From Brachionus manjavacas (Eukaryota; Rotifera; Eurotatoria; Ploima; Brachionidae), in the NCBI GenBank assembly GCA_019054805.1, contig JAHQIY010000004.1, forward strand, positions 3,596,001-3,660,000: 64,000 bases of DNA, written 5' to 3'. Below the pieces are notes generated by a model. That model was not told the origin of the DNA and did no database searches. It worked only from the letters and a program-made list of their open reading frames with translations. Of this stretch, positions 12,649 to 24,700 are shown one piece after another; within the stretch, counting starts at the first letter, position 1, and each line of letters starts with the position of its first letter. A program made the translations under genes and the position numbers.

Positions 12649-12866
12649 TTTTGTATTATGTTTTTATTTTTTTTTAAATAAAATTCAAGCACGTTTTATT
12701 AAAGTAAAAAAATGAAAAAATTTGAATTCATGCAAATTGCAATTTGAATTTGCATTAGAAACCAAACTTAATGTTCGTATAATACTCATTTTTTAAATAC
12801 ATAATAATTCTATTTTTGTTAGTAATTTAATTGATTTTTTTTAAATTAATTATTAATGCTAACACA
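12649..12866. promoter_or_regulatory. Putative bidirectional promoter between GNL3 and the R3HCC1-like gene
   Basis: Only 218 bp separate the divergent ATGs of two housekeeping-type genes, so both promoters must lie here or inside the 5' exons. No specific factor site is recognised. Inferred from spacing alone. Confidence 0.4.
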
Positions 12867-13739
12867 ATGAGTGAAAATGATGAAAATATTGCCCCATTGA
12901 CTGACGGGTCGAAAAATAATGAGAACGAGTGGGAAAAATTATATGATGATGAAGGAAAATGTCTTTCTTCCGAATTAGAGAAGGTAATTAAAAAACAAAA
13001 ATTTTTGATTCCAAATTTATTTTATTTTTAGCTAAATCTAAAAGAAGGTGATGAAGAGGAAGATGTGAAAACAAAAAAAGACTTTAACGATGATAAAAAA
13101 CTATCAAAATCAGATGGCAAAAAAATTGATTATTTAAAATTTGATACAAAGTCTTTAGATGAAGATGGTATTCAAAAAAATTTTGTGCTTTTTATTTTTA
13201 ATTTATTTAAAATTGGTTAGAAAATTGGGAAAAACCTGTTTATGCCCACATTTTAGAGATTTATGACTTTCCAGTCTCATTTAAGAATGAAAATATAATT
13301 AGTGCATTCAAGGACGAGAGGTAGGATAAATTTTTATTTTCATTATTTATTAAAATTAAATAGGCTTTGATTAAGAGGTAATCAGAATTTAAGCTTGAAA
13401 TGGGTCGATGATACTCATTGTCTCGGGATTTTTTCAAATGAGGCAGAAGCTCAAAAAGCTCTGAAAATTCAAACTGGGATCATTAAAGTTCGTTCGCTTT
13501 CGGAAGCTAGCGTTGAGTGCAAGAGAATGGCAAAGCGAAAATTGGATTTTTTAAAACCGTACAAGCCAAGACCTCAAACGAGTAGTTTTGTGGCTAGCCG
13601 ACTAATTGGTCAATCACTGGGGATCAGTAACATGCTTTCAAAAGACAAACTAAAGAGTGAACGAGATAAAATAAAACAGGCTAAAGAGAAGCTTGAAAAA
13701 GAAAAAGATTTTAAGGAATCCATTTGGAATGGAAATTAG
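12867..13739 (+). CDS. R3HCC1/R3HCC1L-family protein
   Basis: Four exons in matching phase (12867-12983, 13032-13167, 13221-13320, 13376-13739) give 238 aa. The acidic N-terminal ~85 residues are low complexity. The rest matches the conserved C-terminal region of R3HCC1 and R3HCC1L: VYAHILEIYDFP, then LKWVDDTHCLGIFSNEAEAQKAL (an RRM-like fold ending in a WVDDTHALGIF-type block), IIKVRSLSEAS, and RPQTSSFVASRLIGQSLGI. It ends in a lysine-rich coiled coil. No R3H domain was seen, so only the C-terminal module is shared. Function in the family is poorly defined, with likely RNA association. It lies head-to-head with GNL3, with start codons 219 bp apart, so a shared bidirectional promoter is plausible. 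Confidence 0.82.
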
Positions 13740-13844
13740 ACAAAAAATGTTGTATTTAATTATTTATTTTTCTTAAATTTTTTTAATAAAATAATAACAA
13801 AAATGTTTGTTTTTATTTTTAATAATGAATCGCTTTTTTTAAAA

Positions 13845-14125
13845 AAAAATCAAAAAACTACAAGCAATTCAGAATGCAGCAGTCAGATCTATCCTTAAGT
13901 TAAAAATTTGTACTTTTTTTCATAAAACCAATTATCTAAGCATCTGTCCCATGCAACAACCTATTTCAATATATGTCTTTTTAACTTTCTTTACATTTTT
14001 TTTAGCTTATTTACTTTATTTTTATTTTTATTTTATCTTATTCTATTAACTCTATTTTTATTTTTTTATAATTTATTCTGAAGGAGCTCTAGCTCGGTAC
14101 AGAAAAAAAATAAATCCGAAATCTG
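13845..14125 (+). mobile_element. LINE family X, 3' end fragment
   Basis: Plus-strand text KKLQAIQNAAVRSILKLK (13850-13910) is the end of the reverse-transcriptase ORF, matching LQAIQNTAVIYIFKLK in the minus-strand copy at 18157-18384. It is followed by a 3' UTR ending in CTGAAGGAGCTCTAGCTCGG and an A-rich tail (14085-14120). Part of the intervening UTR is deleted relative to the 17930-18426 copy. Confidence 0.75.
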
Positions 14126-15227
14126 TGCCAATTAATTGCGTTTTAATTTTAATACTTTTAAATAGCGTGCCATTTCGCAATAGGTGAAACAAAAGTTGTT
14201 TAACTTTGTAAAATTGTCTAAAGAAGTTTTCTAAAGAAGTAAATTTTTTTCTTATTGTCTTTCAAGTTTTGTATGAAATTCCAATGCAAAATTATTTTAT
14301 TTAAGCTAATTTTAAAAAAAGATTCTCACCTAGAATTTAAAAAATACTCTTTTACTATAATTAATCAATCATGTTTTAAATTATTATTTATAAAAATGCT
14401 ACATGTTTTGAAAATAACTTTTTGTTGAATGAAAAATTTTCTCTGATTTAAAAAAAACTATTTTTGAAAAAAAATCATTTTTTGGCATTTTGTGTAATTT
14501 TTTTAAATAAAAAGGAATTCAAAGTGATCCCTAGGACTGCATACGATTCATGTGAAGAAAATTTTTTTTTAGGCTTTTTTCAATACTAAAAATTGGCACA
14601 CCCTTTTATTTTTAAAATAACAACAGACTATAGAAAAAATTTTACTAATTCAGAATAAAAATGTTTATAAAAATATTTCTGGGTATTTACGAATTTCAAG
14701 AAAAAATCAGTAGTTCAGATAGCACATTTGTTTTGAATTTCTAAAACTTTATATTAATAAAATCGGTTTAAACATTTAAACTTATTTTATATGCCCATAA
14801 GTAAACTTATACAGGTAAAGTTAAATTATGGCAGAGCAAATTTTCGCTCCAATTTCAATTTTTTCATTTTGTCCATAAAAATTTTAATAATTTAACTCTT
14901 ATATCTATTAATTTAAAATTTTCTTAAAATAGCAAGTATGCAACTCAAATGCAGAATAATTACGAATTGAAATTTTATAAAATATTATTCTTTATCGCTT
15001 TATCTTTGACAAGCTGTAAGTTAAAAAGATGGATATGGTTAGACTTTTTTTATAAAATAAAAACAGATTTAATTTAATATTATCATTTAATCATTGATTT
15101 TTTTTATCATTGAAATTATTGTTAATATTTTTTATAAAGTCTATCCAAATTTTTGTTAATCTTACTTTTTTAATTATGATTGAAAAATAAATTTTTTTTT
15201 TCAATAATAACTTTCTAAATTAATCAT
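14126..15227. other. AT-rich intergenic stretch upstream of the helicase gene
   Basis: No coding frame, repeat match or RNA gene recognised. It presumably contains the promoter of the helicase gene. Confidence 0.5.
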
Positions 15228-17324
15228 GTGATTTTTAAGCCAAATCTTGCTCTTATTTTGCCTTTTAGTAAAAATTTTTTCAAAAATTTAACAATAATTT
15301 TGAAATTCCTCAAAATGACGAGCCAAACATTGGTTGATCTATCAGGAATGCAGTTTGAGTTAGGATTTAAGCCGCACAAGTTCCAGCTTACATTAGCCTC
15401 GAACAGTTGTTTGAACAAGAACAATATAATATGTATTCGAACGGGAAGTGGAAAAACTCTAATATCAGCATTGATCAGCCGCTTTTGGTATGAAAAATTC
15501 TCTCAAGAAAATAAATTGGACCTATTCAAAGTATTTTTTATTGTTCCCACTAGAAACTTGGTCTATCAGCAGTCTTTGGCATTTCTGAAAGGCTTCAAAA
15601 ACGAGGACATAATCGAAATCACAGAAAATTTTACTTCCTCAAAAATATTTTCTTATTTTAAGTCTGAAAAAAAAATTTTCTTCCTTACACCGCAAAAATT
15701 GATCAACTTTTTGAATGAAACCCAAGCAACACTTGACCAAATTTCTATTCTAATTTTTGACGAATGCCATCACACCCAAGACTCTCATCCTTACAATGAA
15801 TTAATGAAAATTTATTACAAAAATTATGCCATAATGAAAAAAAAGCCCCTAATTGTGGGCTTGACAGCATCTTTGGGTGCCGGAAAGTCACCCTGCGATC
15901 ATTTGATAAGTTTATGCGCCAACATGGACTGCGAGTTAATATCAACTCTTACTGAGAAGGAAGATATTGATGATTTAAGCACTAATATTCCTTCTCCATT
16001 GAATGATATTGCCATACCCGTGGAACCTGGTCAAGAAATAGATGAAATAAAATCAAATGTAAACTCAACTTGCCTTAAACTAGCGGAATTGGCAAGAATA
16101 GAAAGGTTTTCAATTAAACTTGGTCGTTCAGAATTCGATCAGTTTATTCACGACGCAGAAAAAAATGCATCGGTCAGAAATGACCAGGATTTAATTGTAG
16201 TCATCAAATATCTAAATGAATTGAACCTTTTTTATCAACGGTGTGAAGATTTTCCCATTGAGTTCTGCATTGAAAAGTTGAATAGCTTCATTGAAAATTC
16301 CAAAGTGGATGAGCCAACCAAAGTCAAAGCCTCATGCAATTTTTTGATTAAAAACTTTCTAAAATCATTGGAATTAAAAAATTTCGTTCATCCAAAATTA
16401 ATTATTTTAGTAAAAAATATTCTAAAGTATCATTCAATTAATTCAAGGGGCCTTGTATTAGTCCGCACTCGAAACCACACCAAAGCCTTGGTACAATATT
16501 TGAACGAAACTAGGGCTTTGAAGCACAAAGGAATTTTGTGCAAGAGTCTTGTTGGTTTGGGATGTATTGACGGAATTTCCATGAACGAAAACCAACAAAA
16601 AAATGTAATTAGAGAGTTTTTAGACGGAAGTTTTAATGTGCTAGTGGCAACCGATATTGCTCAAGAAGGACTAGATATTCCGACTTGTAATTATGTTATC
16701 AGATACGAGTTTGTGTCGAATGAAATAGGAACTGTTCAAAGTAGAGGCAGATCCAGGGCATCAAACGGTCAATGTATTTTTATTACAACATCAGGTTCAT
16801 TAAATGAAAAAAGGGAGATTGAAAATAGATTCAAAGAAAAAATGATGGAACAGGCAATAAGTGAATTGAATAAAATGGAAAAGCGGATTTTTATCGAAAA
16901 ATTTGAGTCAAAGCGAGAAATTATTTTTAAATTAGTAAATAGAAATTTATTCACAAATCTGCCTTTTCAATTAAAAAATAACTTAATTTGTTCAAGCAAA
17001 GTTGATGTGCATTGTAGAGACTGTAGTCTCTTTTTATTCAATGCCAAAAATCTCAGATACAGAGAGCCTGGTTATTACTGTATTTGTGAAGATTTTATTT
17101 TGAATTTGGCACTGGTGGATCCTGAAAAAAAAATGTTTTATTGTAAATCGAAATCGTGCAGAAGAGAGCTTGGACGAACTGTTGTGCTAAGAAGAAAATC
17201 GGTTCCTTTGTTCATGGTTGAAATAAAGGCTATTAAATTTAAATTTCCGGGAAACAAAATGATAACTTTTTCTAAGTGGAGCAAGCTAAAAGAAACAGTT
17301 TCCATTCAAAATTTAACAATTTAG
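15228..17324 (+). CDS. RIG-I-like receptor, LGP2-like (no CARDs), DECH-box RNA helicase
   Basis: A single intronless frame of 698 codons. The ATG at 15315 (residue 30) has the better AAAATGA context and removes a hydrophobic leader unlike the family; LGP2 also starts just before the helicase. Numbered from the first ATG: motif I RTGSGKT (71-77, Arg replacing the usual Pro), motif II DECH (178-181), motif III TAS (213-215), an RLR-type helical insert (~240-380), motif V ATDIAQEGLDIP, and motif VI QSRGRSRA (504-511) preceded by the RYEFVSNEIGT block. The C-terminal regulatory domain keeps four zinc-binding Cys as C-x2-C (596, 599) and C-x4-C (639, 644), the RIG-I/MDA5/LGP2 spacing. RLRs bind double-stranded or 5'-triphosphate viral RNA in the cytosol. 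Without CARDs it is more likely a regulator or a CARD-independent sensor. Dicer-related helicases are the alternative, but they lack this domain. Confidence 0.9.
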   Translation: MIFKPNLALILPFSKNFFKNLTIILKFLKMTSQTLVDLSGMQFELGFKPHKFQLTLASNSCLNKNNIICIRTGSGKTLISALISRFWYEKFSQENKLDLFKVFFIVPTRNLVYQQSLAFLKGFKNEDIIEITENFTSSKIFSYFKSEKKIFFLTPQKLINFLNETQATLDQISILIFDECHHTQDSHPYNELMKIYYKNYAIMKKKPLIVGLTASLGAGKSPCDHLISLCANMDCELISTLTEKEDIDDLSTNIPSPLNDIAIPVEPGQEIDEIKSNVNSTCLKLAELARIERFSIKLGRSEFDQFIHDAEKNASVRNDQDLIVVIKYLNELNLFYQRCEDFPIEFCIEKLNSFIENSKVDEPTKVKASCNFLIKNFLKSLELKNFVHPKLIILVKNILKYHSINSRGLVLVRTRNHTKALVQYLNETRALKHKGILCKSLVGLGCIDGISMNENQQKNVIREFLDGSFNVLVATDIAQEGLDIPTCNYVIRYEFVSNEIGTVQSRGRSRASNGQCIFITTSGSLNEKREIENRFKEKMMEQAISELNKMEKRIFIEKFESKREIIFKLVNRNLFTNLPFQLKNNLICSSKVDVHCRDCSLFLFNAKNLRYREPGYYCICEDFILNLALVDPEKKMFYCKSKSCRRELGRTVVLRRKSVPLFMVEIKAIKFKFPGNKMITFSKWSKLKETVSIQNLTI

Positions 17325-17929
17325 TAATTTATTTTTTAGATTTATTTTTAAAGAATTATTTTTGTAGTCGATCTTTTTATTAAACAATTTTATAATTTTA
17401 ATTTAAAAAGAATTAATAAATTTTCTAAATAAAACTAATTCGATGTATCTGAAAACCGGTAATAGTTAGATAAATAATTAGAATCATTAATCAGCAAATT
17501 TTTATCAACGCACTCTTTAATTTAATTCAGCATTCCGTTTCTGGGACTATTTTAATTTTAATTAAGTAAATTTAATTTAATTTTAAAAAAATTTTTATTT
17601 AATCATTGTTTAAAAATTTGACTTTTATTGATAAATTGATAGAAAAATAGAAAGAAACACATGTGACACATGTTTAAATAGTTGAAGTTTCAGGAAAAAA
17701 AGAAGAAATAGTAAGGTAGCAACTACACAATTTCTTTATTTATAAATTTATTTTTGGATATTTGCATTAAAAAAAAAGTTTCATAAATAAATCAATTTTG
17801 TATAATTTTTGTTTACTGATCCGACACTTTTTAATTTTTTCTTAATTACGGATTATCAAGCTTCCGACATTAAATTGTAGAACCGAATGGATCGGATTAT
17901 CGAGGATTGACTCCATAAAAGAAAATTAA
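17325..17929. repeat. Intergenic with LINE X scrap and pogo-like terminal repeat
   Basis: A short LINE X fragment lies at ~17650-17740 (TTTAAATAGTTGAAGTTTCAG, then AGTAAGGTAGCAACTACACAA, as at 3415-3475). At 17818-17913 the text CGGATTATCGAGGATTGACT is the reverse complement of a pogo/Tigger-type end (AGTCAATCCTCGATAATCCG). No transposase frame is present. Confidence 0.5.
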
Positions 17930-18426
17930 AATAGCATGAGAAATTAATGACAAGTGCAAAATGTTTAAGCATTGAACCGATCAAGAAAGAAAGAAGTTAG
18001 ATAGAAATTACACACAGGAGTTGGATATTCAATTTATCTTGATTCGAAACCTTCTTTGTATTCCTCCATCAGTGTTACAACCAATGGAATAGAGTGACTC
18101 AGTCCTGTCCCAACATATCTCTCACTCAACTCAAAAAGCCGATTCGAGACTGTTAGTTATTTAAGTTTATTAAAAGCTTCATGATGCACGATGTTGGAGG
18201 GAGTATCATTTTTTAACTTAAAGATATATATGACTGCTGTATTCTGAATTGCTTGTAGTTTTTTGATATTATTTTGTGAAAATGAATTCAAGCAAGGAAA
18301 AGAATAGTCTAAAATTGATACGATTAAAGATTTATATAGATTTCCTAGTGTGTTCTGATTAAGACCCCATTTTTTGTTTGACAATATCTTAATAATATTT
18401 AGCCTTTTATTGCAGCGTTCTTTAAT
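17930..18426 (-). mobile_element. LINE family X, distal half (3' side of nested insertion)
   Basis: The minus-strand frame begins RCNKRLNIIKILSNKKWGLN and continues through LYKSLIVSILDYSFPCLNSF and LQAIQNTAVIYIFKLK to ~18157. The family 3' UTR follows down to ~17930. Its upstream half lies at 19686-20160; a CR1-like LINE has been inserted between the two. Confidence 0.78.
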
Positions 18427-19685
18427 TTAGTAGTAGTAGTAGTAGTTCTTGTTGCGAAATCCTAACAAGTAAGAAATCTGAGCTCATCACCGCTTAAAGG
18501 CGTATTAAGCTTTAGCAGCCAAATCTGTTAAACCTTTTTAATGCTTCTTTGAAGCCATTAACTGTCTTAGTCTAACCACCTCCTCAGGAAGTCTATTCCA
18601 GTGCGGAACACACTGTTCGAGAAAAAAACGTGTTTAGCACTCACTGCGGCAGAAAAATCATTTCTTTTTTGTGCTGGAAAACTATCTCTTTGAACTTTTG
18701 CGCTGTTTCCTCATAACCTCATTATCGGTCCATTCCTGCCGACAGGATCCAGAAGTTCTCTGGTAAACGACACTTTTTCATGACCGTTAATCACTTTAAA
18801 AACCTCAATCAAATCACATCTCACCCTTCTCTCACTAAGTTTTTTTAAACCAATCTGGCAAGCCTTTCCTCGTATGAAATTTCTCTTAGTGACCAAGGAA
18901 TTTTCGTTGCACGCTCTTGTACTTTTTCTAACGCTTTTACGTCACCTTTTTTGCTCGGATTCCAAACTTGAACTGCATAGTCGAGGTGAGGTCTAACCAA
19001 AGACATATAAAGCTTCAACCAAAGAGTTTCTTCTCTACTTAAGAATTCCGAGTACTTTATTTGCTTTCGCGCACGCGTTTTTCACTTGACATGTCCATTT
19101 AAGATCTGAAGACACCATAACGCCTAGATCCTTTTTACACTCAGTGGTACTCAGCTAATTTTTATCCACTCCCTCTTTTCCCGATGTTTTATACGAAAAT
19201 CTAGCATTTAGCCTTCCAAAATGCATTATCTTACATTTTTGAACACAGAGACCCATTCTCCATACATCAATCCATTCACACAGACCATCTAGGTCTTTCT
19301 GCAAATTTGCCCTATCACACAAGTTGTTAATTACTCCAAGAATCTTCGAGTCATCGGCATAAATTTCTATTTTGCTTGAAATGATGTCAGGTAGGTCGTT
19401 TATATATATAACAAAAAGCAAAGGGCCAAGCACAGAGCCTTGAGGTACGCCACTCAGTACTTCTGACCAATCCGAAACTGCATCTCCAAGCACAACGCGC
19501 TGAACCCTTCCGCTTAAAAAATCTTTAAGCCATTCGATCAATCGTTTACTCAGTCCGTAACTGCTCAATTAATGTAGGAGGCGTTTATGCGGAACTGTGT
19601 CAAAGGCTTTCGAAAGATCGAGGTAAATTTCGTCAACGCTATTTCCCTTAGCTAACTCACTCGTGATCATGTCGTCCACTAATAT
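18427..19685 (-). mobile_element. 5'-truncated CR1-like LINE ending in (TAC)n, nested in LINE X
   Basis: Minus strand. The frame enters at SELAKGNSVDEIYLDLSKAF (19665-19610), continues with a stop before LSSYGLSKRLIEWLKDFLSG, and carries SGVPQGSVLGPLLFVIYIND and the catalytic IYADDSKILG. After the RT come the conserved LSERRVRCDLIEVFKVINGH block and a 3' end with five TAC units (18428-18445). The same (TAC)n tail ends the LINEs at 31876 and in the tandem array. Frameshifts make it dead. Confidence 0.85.
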
Positions 19686-20160
19686 ATTAAAATTTAATTT
19701 AGCATCAAATTTTATACCAAGAAACTTGATTTCTTTTTGGCTCACTATTCTGTTTTCATAAATTTTCAAGTTAAGATTATCTCTCTTTTTTGCACTTACA
19801 AAAGACTACTGAACACGAATTTTCAACTGATATCATCATTTTCCACTTTTATAAGTCATTGTTCTAGTTCTTTGGTGTATTTATTTATCTTTTTTTCTAG
19901 TTTCCCCTTTTTGTTATAAATGAAGAATGTAACTAGATTATCTGCGAAAAGCAGAGACTATTCATTATTAATTTTTTTTGGGAATGTCATTAATATTTAT
20001 ACTAAATAAAAAATGATTTATTACTGAGCCTTGAGGGATAACTGCGGTTATTTGGTATTCTTCTTTCAAATATTCATTCACATTTACCTTAAATGTCCTA
20101 GAGTCTAAAAAGGGACTAATCCAGTTAATTAAGTAATGAGGTGGATTCATTTTAGTCAAT
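19686..20160 (-). mobile_element. LINE family X, proximal half (5' side of nested insertion)
   Basis: Minus-strand frames read HYLINWISPFLDSRTFKVNV, then VIPQGSVINHFLFSININDI (RT motifs), then MKIYENRIVSQKEIKFLGI followed by KFDAKLNFN, which is where the CR1 insertion begins. The natural continuation (RCNKRLNIIK) resumes at 18420. The YADD box region is decayed. Confidence 0.75.
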
Positions 20161-21715
20161 TAATAATGTTCCAAAAGCTTTTAAATAAGTATTAGGAGTC
20201 GAAGAGTATTTAAATTAAGTAAATTTAGTCAAAATTAGAAGATTTTTAAGAATTAATAATCAAGGTGTGAAAAAAGATTGTTAAAATTGTTTAATCTTTT
20301 GGATTATCCGAATTTCTAAACTCTTGATCGGACTTTTATTTTATAATTTTTAAGGTTTTTGATTTAAAATAATTAAAAGTTTTTAGGCCCAGTGTGATAC
20401 ATCAAATTAAAGAATAAAATAATTTACAAATTAGTGCTTTTATTTTTTTTTCTTATGCACTAAATTTTTCGTTAAATTCATTTAATAAACAATTAAAATA
20501 ATTAGTTTTTCAACTTTTGCAATAACTAGCTATAAATTTAAAATTTAAAAAAAAAAAATGAAATTTTGACTTAATAGAGAAAATAAAGAATAAAAAATGC
20601 CGCTGATTTCAAATAATTCAAAAATCTTTTTACGTATTAAATTGATAAGCTTAAGTGATATGTCACAAAAATCAACACATTTTTCGAAAGGAACACATTT
20701 TTCAAGAGAATACGCATAAACTGAAATTCTAACTCTTATTATTTTCATTGAAAAGATTAATTTAGGAATTAATATGTGTGAGTTTTTTTATATCTATCTA
20801 AATTTATTGAGAAGTAATTAAATTATTTATTCCTAAAAAGTCTGAGAACATTATAAAACAATTTTGAAAAGTAAATTTGAATTAAATTCATACATATAAA
20901 AGCTATATATTTATTTATAATTTTAATTAACATTATTTATAAAATTTAAAAAGTATTATCAAAATCACAAAATGTTTGATCAAAATTGAACTTGCAATCT
21001 CATGACACTGTATCAAAAATGATGGAACAAAAAGAAAGAAATAGATTTTTTTATAGAAAAATCAAGCTGTCATTTGCTTTATATTTTTACTAATTTTAAT
21101 CAAATTTTTTTATCCTTTAATTAACTAACTATTTTAAATATTTCAATTAACTTTCGAAATGCGTTTATTTGATTACGTGGTGAAACAAATGTATTCTTTA
21201 TAATGGTCGATATACTCAAAAAGTTATACAAAAAAAAGATTTAGGATTTAGGACAAAAAATGTTGATACATACCAATTTTTAATAATTTAAAAATATTTA
21301 TTAAATTAATTTCAAAATTGGCCCAATAAATATTGGCAAACAAATGTATAGAAAAGCTAGTATTAAATTTAATTTTATTAAAATATTTGCTGTGCAATAT
21401 TTAGAAGTGACCTGAAAATTCTATTGAAAAATTAGCTTGCAATTTGAGAGACAAAAATTTCTAACTTCCAAAATGTTCACTAGTACGACAATAATGAACA
21501 TTCACTTGATTATGGAGTAACATGTAAAATAAAATTACTCCAGAATGGTTAATTTAGATCGACAAAATTTAAATAATTTATCTATAACTTTTTTCGCATT
21601 TATACTTCTTTTTTTCCTTCGAACAGTTCAATCAATAAATTTACATAATTTTAAAATTTTTGAAATTTTTTACTTTTCAGCAACAAAATCAAAGTTTTTT
21701 GTTTCCTTCTTTACT
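20161..21715. other. AT-rich intergenic stretch upstream of BAG6
   Basis: Very AT-rich. Nothing recognised apart from a GGATTATCCGAATTTCT scrap at ~20301 that recalls a pogo-type end. No supported gene. Confidence 0.5.
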
Positions 21716-24700
21716 ATGCTAGACATCAATGTCAAGACAATAGACGGCCAAAACCGGTCATACTCGGTGCCCGAAAACGTAACCCAAACCCTTTTGTAGT
21801 CCCTAAGCCCGCACTTAAATTTGATTTTAGTACTCAGTCAAACAATTCAAGGAAAAAATTGCTTCATCATTGGTAAGAAATAGACTTTATGGACTGACCA
21901 AGGATAAACTTATTTTTTAATGTAACCAGGGCATCCCAATAGAGCGTCAACGCTTGATATTCCAAGGCAGAGAGCTCAAAGACACCAACCTTCTTAGCGA
22001 GTTTGGTACATTTTAAATAAAATTTTTTAAATAATTGAATTTTTTTCTTAAACTTGAAAAAAAAATAAACAAAAAGATGTTGATGGCAAGACTCTACACT
22101 TGGTGCAAAGACTTCCACCTAGCCAGACTGTACCGCCAGCAAGTAGTGAGTCGGCACCGACTGCTAATCAAGCTAATCAGCCAGATGTGCAGAACATAAT
22201 CCAGCAGTTGATTGGAGGCCTGGGCGAGTTTGGCCAAAACGCCACCTTTAACACGACAACATCAGGCGACTCAAATGGCATGGAAGTTCACATAGACCTT
22301 GGCAATGTGTCGCAAATAGTGAACGAAAACGACATTCGCTCGCGTATCCGCAACATCCGCCGCTTTTTGTCCATGGCAGACGCTCGCCTGAACCGCCTGC
22401 GAGAAATCCAAAGCGGAGCTCCACTAGACGACACACCAAACAGCACCATCATCGTAGGCTCCATACAAACCACCACGGCGCTCACCGACGGCAGCAACAT
22501 AATAGGCTTCGAGACTAATTCTCAGAACATACGCGGACCAATCGATCCAAGATTGTTGTCCTTTGCAGGCGTGTTCCCGCCAAATGACCAAACTGCCGAG
22601 CCAGCACAAAGCCAAGCTTCGCAGCCCCCAGGCAATCAAGCAAATACAGAAGCGAGCAGTCATCGAGCCGAGCCAGAATCGAGCCAAGCCGAACCGCCGC
22701 AAAGCCAGCCTACAGAAAGTGCTCCCAACCAAAGCATTGGTGTCGAGGTACTGGCCGAAATGAGTCAATCAGTAATGGACAGCTATGCCAGATTTTTGCC
22801 ATATTTGCAACAGTACCAATCGATGCTGCTCAACGACCCAAATGAAGCACCCGAATCGCCCAACTCCAGCTCGACCAGCAGCACTTTTAATTTCAACCAA
22901 GGCACAAATAACCCGAATATAATCTTGTTGGGCGGCGACAATCGCCGTCAACGATTCTGCAACAACATAAATGACATGATGCACCTACTGGGACATTTGT
23001 TCCACAATTTGAGCGATTTGCATGTGAACATAAGAGATAGGCCGCCGAGGCAGATGCACACCATGAGCTCGATGTCACATGCAAGCTCGGCCATAATAGG
23101 CACAGCCGTGCCCGTCGAGGCCACCATACAAATACCATTGCACATGGGCACCGGTCCCGTTTCATCCGGAACCAGTGCGGCTAATCAAATATTTGTGCAC
23201 CGTCGACCCAGATCAACACAATCGGTGTCCGAACATGCGCCTCGACCACCTCAGCCTACACCTTTGCCTTCTATGGCGGCGAGTGCGCGTCTGCCTCGAG
23301 CCCCGGCGCCACTCTCCAACTACTCAACTGCCAACTCCTACGATCAATATCTACCGTGTAATTCGGTACATTTTTACAATTCTTACCAACCGGGCGGACA
23401 CCAGGCTCAACGGCGTAGACCAAACGAGCCGACACAGCCTACTCAGCCGGCTCAGCCACAAGCTGGAAGCGCGCCACAAGCCAATGACATATCGCGCCTA
23501 TTGACTAATATTTTGTCTTCTACTTTGAGAAATTCGGACAATGCCGATCAGATCCGCGTGAATGTAGGAAGCTCACCAGGACAAATAAACGTGACCAATT
23601 TGTCGGAGAACACCACGCCAACCACCCAGACACCTACGTCCACACCGCTGATAAACTCGCCGCGCGGCTCTTCGGCGAACATGGCCAATTTGGGCTCGAT
23701 GCTGTTCGCCAACTCGAACCCTTTCGGTCAGCTGTTCCCGACGCGCACCGCTCAGCCATCCAGCCAAGACCGAGTGACCGGAGCAATTTTGCGCGAAGCA
23801 CTCAACCTAATGGACTCGTCAAACCAAAACGAGTCCAGGCTCAATCAACCACTGAGAGAGTTTATGCGCATGTTCGGATCCGACGATCAAGAAGAAGAGT
23901 TCACCAACAGCACGACTGGCCAGCCGTCCATGATCAACTCGTTCAACATTTTTTTCCAATCGTTGACCATCAGGGACATGATTGACCTGGCCAGAGGCGC
24001 CAATAGACACCGAGTGTTCGATCAGACCCGACAACCACTCAGGCAATACATGCTCGACACTCTCGGCGTGCCCAATGAAAGCTTGGTCACGCCGGCTCAC
24101 ACGGCCCAAATGGCTGACCGGTTCTACGCTGACGTCATCGAGGACGCCAACGGCCTGCACATTGACTTTGACCAATTTGAACTGGGCGATGACAAAGTCG
24201 AGCTCAAAAAGTCTGTCGAGAATGTTTTCAAGGATAATTTCAAGAAAATTTTCCATCATCTATTTGACGAGTCGTACGCGAACAGTGGCACCGCGTCAGA
24301 CCGAACATGGAGTTTGGTGTTGTTTGAGCATTTTCAAAATTTTCTAAATCAAATAGTCAATTTGTTCCGAGCTTGTGTGAGAAACGCGGACACCAAGCTT
24401 CTTCAGTTGGCTGTTGAGAAGATCAGGAGCGGACTGGTCTCGGGCAGTTCGGGCTCGTTTGGCGCGCTTCTCTCGCCTTTCGAGGCCTTCATCCGCAACC
24501 ATGTGCAGGAGATTCTGAATGGAGTGGCCACAAATCGAAGCAGTGTGGAGAGCTTGATTGTGTACAGACAAGAGGAGCAGTCGGTGTTGAACACCGAGGA
24601 TGAATTTAAGTCAATGGAGTCGGGCGAGTCCGAGACAGCTTCGTCCACACTGTCGGGCAGTTTGATGGATGTAGATGAGCATTTTAGTCAGAAGGATGCG

